From Deltaproteobacteria bacterium UBA4427 (GTDB taxonomy: Bacteria; Myxococcota_A; UBA9160; UBA4427): a stretch of 64,000 nt of DNA. The notes under the pieces were generated by a model. The model saw only the letters and a program-made list of their open reading frames with translations, ran no database searches and had not been told where the DNA came from. The DNA lies in NCBI GenBank assembly GCA_002390675.1, contig DGPZ01000102.1, positions 51,631 to 115,630 on the forward strand, read 5' to 3'. Positions within the stretch are counted from its first letter, which is position 1. Each line of letters begins with the position of its first letter. Below, one piece after another: positions 9,430 to 20,105 of the stretch. The translations under genes and the position numbers were made by a program.

Positions 9430-9445
9430 TGTGAATTGGTTCACA
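9430..9445. promoter_or_regulatory. CRP-family-like palindrome TGTGA-N6-TCACA
   Basis: The 16 bases read TGTGA ATTGGT TCACA, both half-sites identical to the E. coli CRP consensus, with the correct 6-base spacer. It lies 165 bases upstream of the murA start. Nothing shows that a CRP homologue in this organism has this specificity, so the call rests on motif identity alone. Confidence 0.4.
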
Positions 9446-9831
9446 CTTGGGCGCATAAATTGGTCCAAAGTCACGCCATCCCAGAGCTTTCCGAATCACA
9501 ACGCTGGCGAGAAGTCGCCGATGATCCTCACTCGGCCTCACTCATCCTGCCAGCCGCGCTCACCGTCACCGGCTGCAGTGATGGAAGCTCCATAAGCAGC
9601 TCTCATGGCCGTAGCCTTGGGAATGCTAGGTCAAGAGTCCGTTACTGCGAATGAGCTGGGGAGTGCCTATCGGCGCTACGAAAATGCAAAGTTCCTCTCG
9701 CAACTCTTGCTCGATCGCGAACCGAATCTCCCCGGACATAAAGACTTTCGTCGAGAGACTAGACAAGCTCTACGAAAGAGCCGTCGGCGATGCGATCACT
9801 CGAATGGAGTCCGCGTCGTAGCCCGGTCAGG

Positions 9832-10344
9832 CTATTTGTTCGCCGTCTCCGCCACCGTAAAGGTAATCTGCTCGGACACGACCGGCGGGTCATGAGGCAT
9901 ATGAAGATGATCCCCCAGCACCAACTGAAGAGTATGTGTTCCCGGAGCGAGGTCGAGAGAGACTTCCGTCTGCCCCTTTCCGAAATGTTTGTAGTGATCG
10001 CTCTTCGGAATTGGGAGATTCGATGCGGGCAAATCAGCATCTATGACTAGGTGATGATGCCCCGTTCCGTGCTTCTCCACGCCCGCAGGGGCAACGCCCA
10101 TTCCACCGAGCCCGAAACGAACAACGACCGGCGAAGTCAGCGTCTCGCCATTGCCCGGCGAAATAAAATAGACGCGCGCGTCATCCGGGCTTTCGCTGCG
10201 CGGGATCCCGCCCTCAGCGCTCACGGACAGAGCGCTGAATCCGAGAATGAGAATCGCCAGGACAAGCGAGACCGCCGCGGCGGGCGCCGCAGACAGCTTG
10301 GGTCGAAGCCACGTGGCTACCGAGGAAGTGTGCAATCTGGACAT
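9832..10344 (-). CDS. DUF4399 secreted protein
   Basis: A 170-residue exported protein. An N-terminal signal sequence (hydrophobic run at about 21-43 ending VSAEG) precedes a compact beta-rich domain. This has the DUF4399 signature: VYFISPGNGETLTSPVVVRFGL, then GHHHLVID, an HFGKGQTEVSLDLAPGTHTL stretch and LGDHLHMPHDPP. The conserved histidines hint at metal binding, but the family has no established function known to me. The ATG at 10344 has GAGG about 11 bases upstream. Divergent from the five-heme cytochrome gene, separated by 226 bases that probably hold both promoters. Confidence 0.85.
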   Translation of the reverse strand: MSRLHTSSVATWLRPKLSAAPAAAVSLVLAILILGFSALSVSAEGGIPRSESPDDARVYFISPGNGETLTSPVVVRFGLGGMGVAPAGVEKHGTGHHHLVIDADLPASNLPIPKSDHYKHFGKGQTEVSLDLAPGTHTLQLVLGDHLHMPHDPPVVSEQITFTVAETANK

Positions 10345-10570
10345 GGATCCAAAACCTCATTTTCACGATTGGGGGGCTCACCGACTCTACCGCGCAGCGC
10401 ATCCCACGACACCTGCGACTCCCGGTCGGCCCTTTGGTCTTGTCTATTTGGTCGGCGATTACTCATCCGACCCTCCGGGACGATCCGAGGGGACGGGTTA
10501 ACATGACACGCACAGTCTCGCGCCGGGGGTGTGGCGCGTTTGGAATCACGGATGGGGGAGCCGAATCAAA

Positions 10571-11974
10571 ATGAAGCGATCGACGCAGAATCGGGGACAC
10601 GTAGAACCGGCAGCGCCCCGCGCCGCCCTCACGCTCGTCCTTCTCTTCCTCGCAGGACTCGCGCTCTACGCCACCCAGAGTTTTGCCGAGACGCCGGTCA
10701 TTCCCCAATACGGCCCCGACAAACATGAAGGCGTCTCGAGTTGCGATGGCAGCACTTGTCACGGCTCCGCCGCCCCGCGCAACGATCGCAACGTTCGCCA
10801 AGACGAGTACCTGATCTGGACCGAAGAGGATCGACACAGCCAGCGAGCCTACAAAGTCCTGTTGAATCGCGACTCGATCCGGATCTCCAAAAACCTCGGT
10901 CGCGAGAAGAAACCGCACCAAGACAATCTCTGCCTCGATTGCCACTCGGACAATCCTCCCCCGGATAAGCGACGCTCGGAAAATAACGCCTTCACAGTCA
11001 CGGACGGCGTCGGATGCGAAGGCTGCCACGGCGGGGCTGAGCGCTATTTGCGGCCCCACGATTCAGGCAGCACGCATAAGAAGAATATCGAGTTAGGCAT
11101 GTTCCCGACGGATGATCCCGTCGCGCGCACGCGCTTATGCTTGTCGTGTCATCTCGGCGACCGACAAAAATTCGTCGACCATCGCCTGATGGGCGCAGGC
11201 CACCCGCGGCAGAGCTTCGAAGTCGCGCTCTTCTCGATCCTTCAACCCTATCACTGGGAACCTGACGACGACTACATCTCCCGCGGCAAGCAGGCCCCGA
11301 ACGACGTCAAGCTCTGGGCTATCGGTCAGGCCGTCGCGGTCGACGAGATCATGGACGCCATGCTCGACCCAAACCGAAATACGTTAGGCCTCTTCCCTGA
11401 ACTCGTGCTCTACGACTGCCAGGCCTGCCATCATGGCATCGACAAGATGCGAAGGTGGCGACCGCGCAAGAGCACCGGCCTCGGGCCAGGCGTCGTTCGC
11501 TTGAACGACTCGAATTTCCTGATGCTGATCCAAGCGCTCCAGATCGTTGATCCCGCTACCGCCAAACTATTGCGCGCCGACCTGCGTGAACTTCATCAGG
11601 CGGCCAGCGAGGGACGCGGCAACTCAAACACGATCGCCAATAAAATTCGCGGCCGGATCAAAACGGTGCTGCCCAAGCTGCAAGCTTGGAAGATCGATGC
11701 CAAGGTCCTTCGAACGCTCTCGAAAAACATCCTGCGTGAAGCGCTGACAGGAGAATTCGCCGACTACGCCGGGTCAGAGCAGGCCGCGATGGCACTACAG
11801 ACGATCGTATTCGGCTACTACGACCAGCAATTATTGGACGATGCCGCGTATGACGCGCTCGAACGGGGTGAACTGACAAAGCTTCTGGCCTCGGTCGACG
11901 ACCCAGATACATTCAATCCAGATAAGGCCAAAAAGGCGTTTAAGGCGCTCCAAGGCAAGCTCAACGGGAAGTAG
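10571..11974 (+). CDS. Five-heme cytochrome c (cytochrome c554-like), one CX4CH site
   Basis: Exported multiheme c-type cytochrome of 467 residues with a signal sequence (hydrophobic 19-37, cleavage near SFAE). Heme-binding motifs: CDGSTCH at 58-64 (CX4CH), CLDCH 121-125, CEGCH 149-153, CLSCH 190-194 and CQACH 283-287. Additional His residues could be distal ligands. Residues after about 300 are helical and heme-free. I chose ATG 10571 because GGGGGAG lies upstream and the product then starts with a normal signal peptide; an upstream reading to 10529 is possible. It is likely a periplasmic electron carrier. It stands alone, but the large cytochrome locus 16141-31090 lies 4 kb away. Confidence 0.9.
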   Translation: MKRSTQNRGHVEPAAPRAALTLVLLFLAGLALYATQSFAETPVIPQYGPDKHEGVSSCDGSTCHGSAAPRNDRNVRQDEYLIWTEEDRHSQRAYKVLLNRDSIRISKNLGREKKPHQDNLCLDCHSDNPPPDKRRSENNAFTVTDGVGCEGCHGGAERYLRPHDSGSTHKKNIELGMFPTDDPVARTRLCLSCHLGDRQKFVDHRLMGAGHPRQSFEVALFSILQPYHWEPDDDYISRGKQAPNDVKLWAIGQAVAVDEIMDAMLDPNRNTLGLFPELVLYDCQACHHGIDKMRRWRPRKSTGLGPGVVRLNDSNFLMLIQALQIVDPATAKLLRADLRELHQAASEGRGNSNTIANKIRGRIKTVLPKLQAWKIDAKVLRTLSKNILREALTGEFADYAGSEQAAMALQTIVFGYYDQQLLDDAAYDALERGELTKLLASVDDPDTFNPDKAKKAFKALQGKLNGK

Positions 11975-12266
11975 GCGCTTCTTCGCCAGTATTTTCCGCT
12001 CGGTGTGCGCTCGACTGCCCACGACCGTTCTGCTCGGCGGAGGGGCCTGCTATCGTCCGCGCCGCTCCGCCCTGTCCGGGGCCTGAGCCCTCGTCGACCC
12101 GTCGGCGGTGCTGCGCAACCCAACACGAGCCGCAACGCGTCGGTTGTTTGCGATGGCGACTCTAATGAATGCGGCCACGGCACCTGCCACGGCCACCCTG
12201 ACTGTCCAAACCTTGGGCAAAGCTTCGCGCCCGGCCACCACGCCAGCGACGATGCGGAGAACGAAG

Positions 12267-13514
12267 ATGCAAATAGGTGACCTCACTGGAGAAAAGATCG
12301 GGATCTGCGTATCCGGCGGGCTCGACAGCAAGTCCGTTACGGCGCGCTTGATCGAAGCCGGCCTCGATGTTGTCGGGTTCACAGCCGACCTCGCCCAGCC
12401 CGATGAAGACGACATCCAGGACATTCCGCGCCGCATGGCCCCGACGGGCTCCGAGACGCGCGTCGTCGACCTTAAACAATCGATGGCCAAGGCAGCCATG
12501 CTCGTCGTCAAGGCGCAGGCCCGATACGACGGCGGCTACTGGAACACAACAGGCATCGCCCGCGCCGTCACAGTGCACGGCCTGCTAGGCGCGATGCAAT
12601 CCGAAGGCTGCACGGTTCTCGCCCATGGCGCGACAGGCCGCGGCAACGACCAGCTACGCTTCGAGCGGTACACGAACGTCCTTGCCCCCAGCATGAAGTG
12701 TTATGCGGCGTGGCGCGACCCCCACCTTCTTGAGCAATTTCCCGGCCGCAAGGAGATGTCCGCCTATCTCCAGACCAAGGGCATCGAAGCCGCGGTCGGA
12801 GAGGCGAAGCGCTATTCAACAGACGCGAATATCGCCGGCCTCTCGCACGAAGCCGAAGACCTGGAGAGCCTCGAAACCCCCATGACCATCGTCGACCCCA
12901 CAATGGGCGTGTGGCCGCAGGATGCGCCGGACAAGGTGGAGGCCGTCACGCTTCGATTCGAAAAGGGCGTCTGCGTCGAACTCAACGGGAAGCAGCTCGG
13001 GCAATTCGACATGCTCTGCGAGGCAAATGACGTCGCTGGCCGAAACGGCATCGGCATCTCGAATGCCCTCGAAAACCGCATTATCGGCACCAAGAGCCGA
13101 GGGGTCTACGAAGCCCCCGGCATGGAACTGCTAGGAACGGGCCTAGCAGCCGTCTACCAGGCGGTTTTGGATCGACGCGCAACCGCGCTCTTCCGCCAGA
13201 TGTCGACCCTCGTTTCCGATCACATCTACGATGGGCGCCTCTTCGACCCGGCGCCACGCGCGGCGCTTGCTGCGATCGACGTGATGGCTGCGCACGCGAG
13301 TGGCACCGTCGAGCTCGGCCTCTACCGAGGCAACCTGTTCTTCCACAAGTTGACGGATGTCGCAGCTTCGCTTTACAACCCGGCGGACGCCTCGATGGAA
13401 GCCAGCGACGGGCTCAACCCCGTCAGCTCCCAAGGTTATGTCGAAGTGCAGAGCGCGGAAGCACTCTCGATGGCCGGAGCCGGACAGATCGAAGCACCGG
13501 CCTGGGAAGAGTAA
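12267..13514 (+). CDS. argG: Argininosuccinate synthase (long E. coli-type family)
   Basis: Makes argininosuccinate from citrulline, aspartate and ATP in arginine synthesis. The 415 residues follow the E. coli ArgG subfamily: CVSGGLDSKS (PP-loop), FTADLAQPDEDDIQDIPRR, WNTTGIARAVT, GATGRGNDQLRFE, YSTDANIAGLSHEAEDLE, IVDPTMGVWP and SRGVYEAPGMELL. The PP-loop reads GLDSKS rather than GLDTS, and the tail differs, so a paralogue with a related role (argininosuccinate synthase-related protein) is possible. The ATG at 12267 has GGAGAA 6 bases upstream; a longer reading to 12108 would add an Ala/Thr-rich stub without an SD site. Convergent with pckG. Confidence 0.9.
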   Translation: MQIGDLTGEKIGICVSGGLDSKSVTARLIEAGLDVVGFTADLAQPDEDDIQDIPRRMAPTGSETRVVDLKQSMAKAAMLVVKAQARYDGGYWNTTGIARAVTVHGLLGAMQSEGCTVLAHGATGRGNDQLRFERYTNVLAPSMKCYAAWRDPHLLEQFPGRKEMSAYLQTKGIEAAVGEAKRYSTDANIAGLSHEAEDLESLETPMTIVDPTMGVWPQDAPDKVEAVTLRFEKGVCVELNGKQLGQFDMLCEANDVAGRNGIGISNALENRIIGTKSRGVYEAPGMELLGTGLAAVYQAVLDRRATALFRQMSTLVSDHIYDGRLFDPAPRAALAAIDVMAAHASGTVELGLYRGNLFFHKLTDVAASLYNPADASMEASDGLNPVSSQGYVEVQSAEALSMAGAGQIEAPAWEE

Positions 13515-13570
13515 GCGGCGGCCTGGCCCCTCGAACACCTCGGCGCCGCAGCGCTAGATCGGTGCGGCCA

Positions 13571-13602
13571 CACCGTGTGGGCATACCCCGATATCAAATC
13601 GG
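13571..13602. terminator. Candidate hairpins between argG and pckG
   Basis: Two short inverted repeats lie in the 105-base convergent gap: CCACA/TGTGG around a CCG loop, and CCGAT/ATCGG around ATCAA. No U-run is present; termination is inferred from position only. Confidence 0.25.
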
Positions 13603-13619
13603 TCAAGTAGCGCCTAACG

Positions 13620-15440
<1,821 letters not shown>

Positions 15441-16140
15441 AGCCTGGGCTCCAAGCAGAAAACGGCCCCTGGTGGGGCCGAACATTGCCGACGATATCGC
15501 GAGGTAAGAGAGGCTGTCGACCGAAATCAGTGCCACACGCAAATATCGTACATCTAGTAGTTCCCGCGCTCGCCCTCAGCGTGACTCGTTTTCCATCTCG
15601 CGAACCTCATCGGCCCTGAGAATTGCCTCTGCGATGCGTATTCTCCCGTCGATCGCCGCCGTGTGTCGGGGCGAGCCAGGGGCGTGCTGCTGGAGCGAAG
15701 CGAAGTGCCCAGCCAACGCGCGCTGTCTCCTGCGTCGAGAGTGACTTTTACTTAGAGATCCCCTGTGAGGTCGATGACATCGCGCCTCGCATGCGAGCGC
15801 CGAGAGAGTAAACCCGCGTGGTAGCGACCGCGCCCAACGAGCAGGAAGGCGAGATTGGCGTTCTTAGCCGGACCATAACGAGCCACACGACCGCCGAGAG
15901 GTCGATTTACGACAGACAGCTCCGCCAAGCGGCCGGCCCCAATCAACCCAGGACTCCGCCGACCGCTCGTCCTAGAACGCTTCCAGCCAGGAACGATGCT
16001 CCACCCAGAGCCAAGTCTAAGACGCTGCCGGTAGCTGTCCCGCCGATCGCCACAACCTCGACGAGGTCCCGGCTTTGGAGCCCGAGCAGAGCCCGGCGCC
16101 TAGGAATCCCCATCGCATCGATAGAGCGTACCGGCTGGCG
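15441..16140. other. Intergenic region between pckG and the decaheme-LVIVD gene
   Basis: About 700 bases. It should hold the pckG promoter and the 3' end of the cytochrome transcript; no terminator with a U-run is visible. The only candidate gene is the small minus-strand frame 15943-16113 listed separately. A further minus-strand frame (15752-15946, TTG start overlapping the first frame's stop) is Arg-rich and unconvincing. Confidence 0.45.
15943..16113 (-). CDS. Possible small Gly-rich hydrophobic protein (56 aa)
   Basis: An ATG-started frame of 56 residues lies 27 bases after the stop of the decaheme-LVIVD gene on the same strand. The second half is hydrophobic with a glycine-zipper-like spacing (IGGTATGSVLDLALGGAS, then AGSVLGRAVGGVLG). 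No SD site is visible and I recognise no family. It may be a membrane-inserting small protein, or chance. A TTG-started frame begins in a TTGA overlap at its stop. Confidence 0.25.
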   Translation of the reverse strand: MGIPRRRALLGLQSRDLVEVVAIGGTATGSVLDLALGGASFLAGSVLGRAVGGVLG

Positions 16141-19100
16141 CTAGTCCTTCACCGTCCAGATCGTTTCCTGGTTCGTCATGTAGAGCTTCCGCATCTCTTC
16201 GAGATTGAAGGGACGCGAGCCCAATCGGCCGAGGACTGAGATCTGATGTCCCGTTTCGTCCACTGCGCGATCGCGTTCGAGAGGGCGCGAAACCGCGAGG
16301 GCTTCCGACTTCGTCTGGCGCATTGCGATCAGCTTCGGGTTAGGAACCGGGCTGAAGCCGTAGAACTTCGGGTTCAGCTCGGGCGAAGTCAGCTGCACGA
16401 TCTTGAGGCCGTTCTTCCCATCCGCCACGTAGGCGAAGAGCGAAGCGTTCGTCGTCGCAATCGCGACATCGTGGGCATCGTTCAGCTGGCCCTCCGCTGT
16501 GAACTTCATGAACACCTTCGGACTTTCGGGCTGCTCCACATCCACGATCACGAGGCCTTCCGAACCCGACGCGACATAGGCGTAGGTCCGTGAGACAGAG
16601 ACGCGACGCGCTCCGGCGAGGGGGATCGTTGCCCCTTCGACCAGACGCGGGGCCTCGGGCTTCGTCACATCAACGACCTTCAAGCCGTCATCATCCGTCA
16701 CGAAGAGATACCGGAACTGCAGCATCGAGCCACGCGGATTATTCAGCGGGATCCTCGCCAGCATCTTCGGATTCAGCGGATCATCGAGATCGACGATCAC
16801 GACGCCCTTGGCCGCTGACACGTAGAGCAGATGTCCTGCGAAATGCGCGTGGTTCGCGCCATCGAGAATGCCGTTCGGGTTCCATGTCACAGCGCGCTCA
16901 AAGAAGTTGTTGCGCGGTTCGAAATCCGTGAGCGTCTCGTTATTCACGAGGATGAGTCCCTCTTCCGAATCCGTCACAGCCACGTAGCTGTAGATCGGAT
17001 GCATCGCCTGCTCGAGGTTCACCTTCTGGATCAGATCGCTGCGGTTTAGCTCCGGGCGAAGCAGCTGCGTCGTCGGTAATGCAACACAGGTCGCGTTCTT
17101 GCTCTTGACCCGAACGTTCTGACCGAGCGGCGAGAAGGGTGCTGTAATGATGCGCTCCGAGAAGCCCTTCGTACCGATCGTCGAGACGTCAAAGGCCTGC
17201 ATGCCCTTGCTACCTTCCGCGGCATAAAGGTATTCACCGCGCAGTTGGATGCATTCGACGCGACCAGAATGATGCGTGTACTCGCCGTCGTAAAGTGCGT
17301 CACGAGGCTCCATCCAATCAGGCAGCCAGGTCAGTCGCTTCGACAGCGTCTCTCGCAGGCTCTTAATCCATCCAGCGTCCATGTCCTGATAGCCCGGCGT
17401 CACTTCAGTGAGCTCGAGATCACGATCGACATGCTCTTGGTAGTAGTCGGGGTAGGCGTACTCGTGGAGGTAGCTACCTATGACCGCCTGGGGTTCATCC
17501 CATTCGGTCACCTGGATCGCGACGACTTCTTCGTCGGTGCCGACCCAAGCATTGAAGCCCATGAAGTTCACGAAGTTAGTTCCCAGCAGAAGTAGCTGAG
17601 CCATGATCGCGTTGTTGTCGTTCGCTTCCGAGAGATGGCAATCCTCGCAACCCTTGGTCTCCGTCTTACGGACGGTGTGCGGGAAGTGTGGCGCGAAGGC
17701 CTGCGCGGAATAACCACTCGCCGAGACCGGCTGCTGTTGGATGTAGATGCGGTTTCGATTGATGTCCTGGGAGGACAAGACGAGCGCCGAGCTGGAGCGG
17801 ATCGGAGCGATGATCCCGTCCTTAACCGTGCCGTGCTTGCCGAGCTGGAACATCTGATCCCGTGCGACCTGCGGGTTGTAGGTCGCAAAGTTTCGAGCAG
17901 TTTTACCCTCGTGCTTGTGGGTCTCGGTCTTCCAGTTAGCTTGGATCGTGAGATGGCAGCCGCCACACGACGTCACCCAAGAACTGTGACAAGAGAAGCA
18001 GGCAATCTCTTCATCGCCGTGGGCGCGGTTTTCCTTGCTGACGCCGGTGCCCCAACTCTGGTCGGTGCCCTTCGACATCATCTTCGCGCGGGCGGCCTTC
18101 TCGTTGTACTCCGGGTTGCCCGGCGTGACCGAGTCCTTCACCTGGCTCACCGCAAATTCGTTATGCGGGGGCAGACTCAGGCGCTGGTAAAGCTTGCCGC
18201 CGCGCCATTCGAAGCGTTTGCGGTTGTCTTGGTTGCGGAGGCGAGAGAGGTCGCGGCCTTCGACCGGCGAGGCCGGGCCGGAAGTCTTGAGCGTCGCGTA
18301 TTTGTCTGCGGTGCCGTGGCAATCGCGGCAGCGGATATTCACTTCCGCGGCAACTTCGCCGTGCAGCTCTCCATTGCCATGTGAATCATCCGCAAAGTGA
18401 CAGTCCGCGCACTGCATGCCGATCTCGGCATGGATATCGCGCATATGAACCGCGCGATCAAACTTCTCCTTGTCGGAGAGTCCGTCGGGAATCGCGTTGC
18501 CGCCAGCGTCAAGAAGCGTGCCGTCTCGCGAGCGCTTAAAGATGGCGCGGAAGTTCCAGCCATGACCATGATAGTCGGCGAACTTCGTGTCCTTAGTCTT
18601 GGGATTGATGTCCTTCCAGACTTCCGCCAAGAAGTTTACGTCCGCCCACTTACCCTTGTAGGAAGCTTCTTCCGGGTTTCGCTTCAGCACCTTAAGCTGC
18701 TCTTCGAAGTCCGGGTACTGCTGTTCCTCAGGCCACATGAGCGGCGCATCGGATTCGTAATCCCACATCGTGTAACCGAGATACGAGTTGAGGAACATGT
18801 TCGGCTGATGCATGTGGCAGTTCATGCACTGCGAGGTCGGGATCGCGCGGGAGAAGGCATGCTTGATCGGATGCCCCCATTCCTTCTCGCCCGCCTCATT
18901 CGTGAGATTGGCAATCATCGGATCGTCCGTCGCGGTCTGCCCCTTATTGCCGTACTTCGAGTAGGAACCCGAGCTGTACCATTCACGATCGTTTGCATAA
19001 ACGACGTGGCAACTCGCGCAGCCCGAGCTTCGGAAGTCGCCGGGCTGATCCTTCGTGCCCATGAACCACATGTTCGGATCGTTGAGGCGCGTCTTGTGGA

Positions 19101-20013
19101 TATTAAGGACGGGGATCGATACACGGTTGCCAGTACCCGGCCCACGGAAGGATGCGCGCACATCGGGCTTGCCCGGTTCTTCTTCCGGATTCGGAATGCC
19201 CGTCTCGGGGAAGAAGCTGTTTACGTTTCGGCCACCGCGCTCGAAGATGCGGAAGACGTCTGCCGGTGGCACCGTTTCCCAAGCCGGAAGCGGAAGCGCC
19301 ATCTGCATCACGCCCATATCCGACTGCGCGCGAGAGACCTTGAACTTGGCCTTGATCGCGGCGGGCAGGCCTTCGCGGGTATAGGCCTCGCCGAGGATGT
19401 ACCGCTTAAAGGGCACGATGCCGTTGTTGTAGGAAGCGCCGCCGTAGAGCATGGCGCCGGTGGCCATAATCGAGCGCTTCGCCTTTTCGACGATCGTCGA
19501 GTGGCAAGCGCCGCAGGCTTCGTCGGCTACTCGATAGTCCGAAGGGTTGATGAAGCGGACGTACTCGGGGCTTTCCAAGTTCAGCAGTGCGTAGGTTCGC
19601 ACTTCGTTGTTCTTCTTTTCCCACGTCTCGGGCATCGCGGGCTGAACATGCGCCTGCGCCTGCGCTGCAACAAATCCTTCTGATCCCGGTTCGTAGCTTC
19701 CCGAGGTCGCGGTCGCGTCGCCGCCATGGCAATCGGTACAGCCGAGGACGACGGACCGCTGGGGATGCATCGTCGCTTCATCGGACTTCGTATGGCACGA
19801 GACACAGCCCGCGCTCTTCACGGCCGCTTCCGCCTCGGATTGATCGAGAGGCGCCGGAGGATAAATGGGATAGTCGATTTCGAGCGCGTGCTCGCCTTCC
19901 GAAGCGTTAGAGACGCCGCCTGTAAAGGTCACGGCGAAAACCGTGAGACCGATCACGAGGGTCGCAGTAAGGACCGCTGTTAGGAGCGATTGAGTACGGG
20001 ATGCAGCTTTCAT
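16141..20013 (-). CDS. Exported decaheme cytochrome c fused to LVIVD beta-propeller
   Basis: 1290 residues with an N-terminal signal sequence (hydrophobic 10-33, GGVSNASEG). Ten CXXCH heme sites lie at about 70, 92, 167, 332, 396, 535, 562, 672, 683 and 789. From about residue 930 there are at least six LVIVD-type blades, for example LYVSAAKGVVIVDLDDPLNP, VTDDDGLKVVDVTKPEAPRL and YVASGSEGLVIVDVEQPESP. LVIVD repeats are known from surface-exposed propeller proteins. Their fusion to ten hemes suggests a cell-surface redox protein whose propeller binds substrate, a surface or the porin. It is the last gene of the locus, 92 bases after the beta-barrel gene. Weak SD upstream of ATG 20013. The heme count and repeats are seen directly; surface location is inference. 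Confidence 0.92.
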   Translation of the reverse strand: MKAASRTQSLLTAVLTATLVIGLTVFAVTFTGGVSNASEGEHALEIDYPIYPPAPLDQSEAEAAVKSAGCVSCHTKSDEATMHPQRSVVLGCTDCHGGDATATSGSYEPGSEGFVAAQAQAHVQPAMPETWEKKNNEVRTYALLNLESPEYVRFINPSDYRVADEACGACHSTIVEKAKRSIMATGAMLYGGASYNNGIVPFKRYILGEAYTREGLPAAIKAKFKVSRAQSDMGVMQMALPLPAWETVPPADVFRIFERGGRNVNSFFPETGIPNPEEEPGKPDVRASFRGPGTGNRVSIPVLNIHKTRLNDPNMWFMGTKDQPGDFRSSGCASCHVVYANDREWYSSGSYSKYGNKGQTATDDPMIANLTNEAGEKEWGHPIKHAFSRAIPTSQCMNCHMHQPNMFLNSYLGYTMWDYESDAPLMWPEEQQYPDFEEQLKVLKRNPEEASYKGKWADVNFLAEVWKDINPKTKDTKFADYHGHGWNFRAIFKRSRDGTLLDAGGNAIPDGLSDKEKFDRAVHMRDIHAEIGMQCADCHFADDSHGNGELHGEVAAEVNIRCRDCHGTADKYATLKTSGPASPVEGRDLSRLRNQDNRKRFEWRGGKLYQRLSLPPHNEFAVSQVKDSVTPGNPEYNEKAARAKMMSKGTDQSWGTGVSKENRAHGDEEIACFSCHSSWVTSCGGCHLTIQANWKTETHKHEGKTARNFATYNPQVARDQMFQLGKHGTVKDGIIAPIRSSSALVLSSQDINRNRIYIQQQPVSASGYSAQAFAPHFPHTVRKTETKGCEDCHLSEANDNNAIMAQLLLLGTNFVNFMGFNAWVGTDEEVVAIQVTEWDEPQAVIGSYLHEYAYPDYYQEHVDRDLELTEVTPGYQDMDAGWIKSLRETLSKRLTWLPDWMEPRDALYDGEYTHHSGRVECIQLRGEYLYAAEGSKGMQAFDVSTIGTKGFSERIITAPFSPLGQNVRVKSKNATCVALPTTQLLRPELNRSDLIQKVNLEQAMHPIYSYVAVTDSEEGLILVNNETLTDFEPRNNFFERAVTWNPNGILDGANHAHFAGHLLYVSAAKGVVIVDLDDPLNPKMLARIPLNNPRGSMLQFRYLFVTDDDGLKVVDVTKPEAPRLVEGATIPLAGARRVSVSRTYAYVASGSEGLVIVDVEQPESPKVFMKFTAEGQLNDAHDVAIATTNASLFAYVADGKNGLKIVQLTSPELNPKFYGFSPVPNPKLIAMRQTKSEALAVSRPLERDRAVDETGHQISVLGRLGSRPFNLEEMRKLYMTNQETIWTVKD

Positions 20014-20105
20014 TTACTGGGGCTCTCGCTCGTTGGCACGCTTGGACTGCTCGAAAGTTTAGGCATGACGTAGTCCGATTCGCAGATCGCTAATAAGGGC
20101 TCTAG

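Larger units (their letters stand above)
9266..9831. other. Intergenic region upstream of murA, no convincing gene
   Basis: About 566 bases between murA and the DUF4399 gene. Short open frames on the plus strand (for example 9605-9895) have no SD site or recognisable family and run into the neighbouring gene antisense. Two structured sites are visible: a hairpin at 9402-9421 and a CRP-like palindrome at 9430-9445, listed separately. The region probably carries the murA promoter. Confidence 0.5.

Noticed and set aside
9605..9895. A 96-residue plus-strand frame
   Set aside because: No SD site or family; its 3' end runs antisense into the DUF4399 gene.
15752..15946. A 64-residue minus-strand frame
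   Set aside because: Arg/Gly-rich, TTG start, no SD or family.
18397..19683. Long plus-strand open frame antisense to the decaheme-LVIVD gene
   Set aside because: It is Arg/Val-rich without a recognisable fold or SD site, and the minus strand has ten ordered heme motifs; typical shadow frame in GC-rich DNA.
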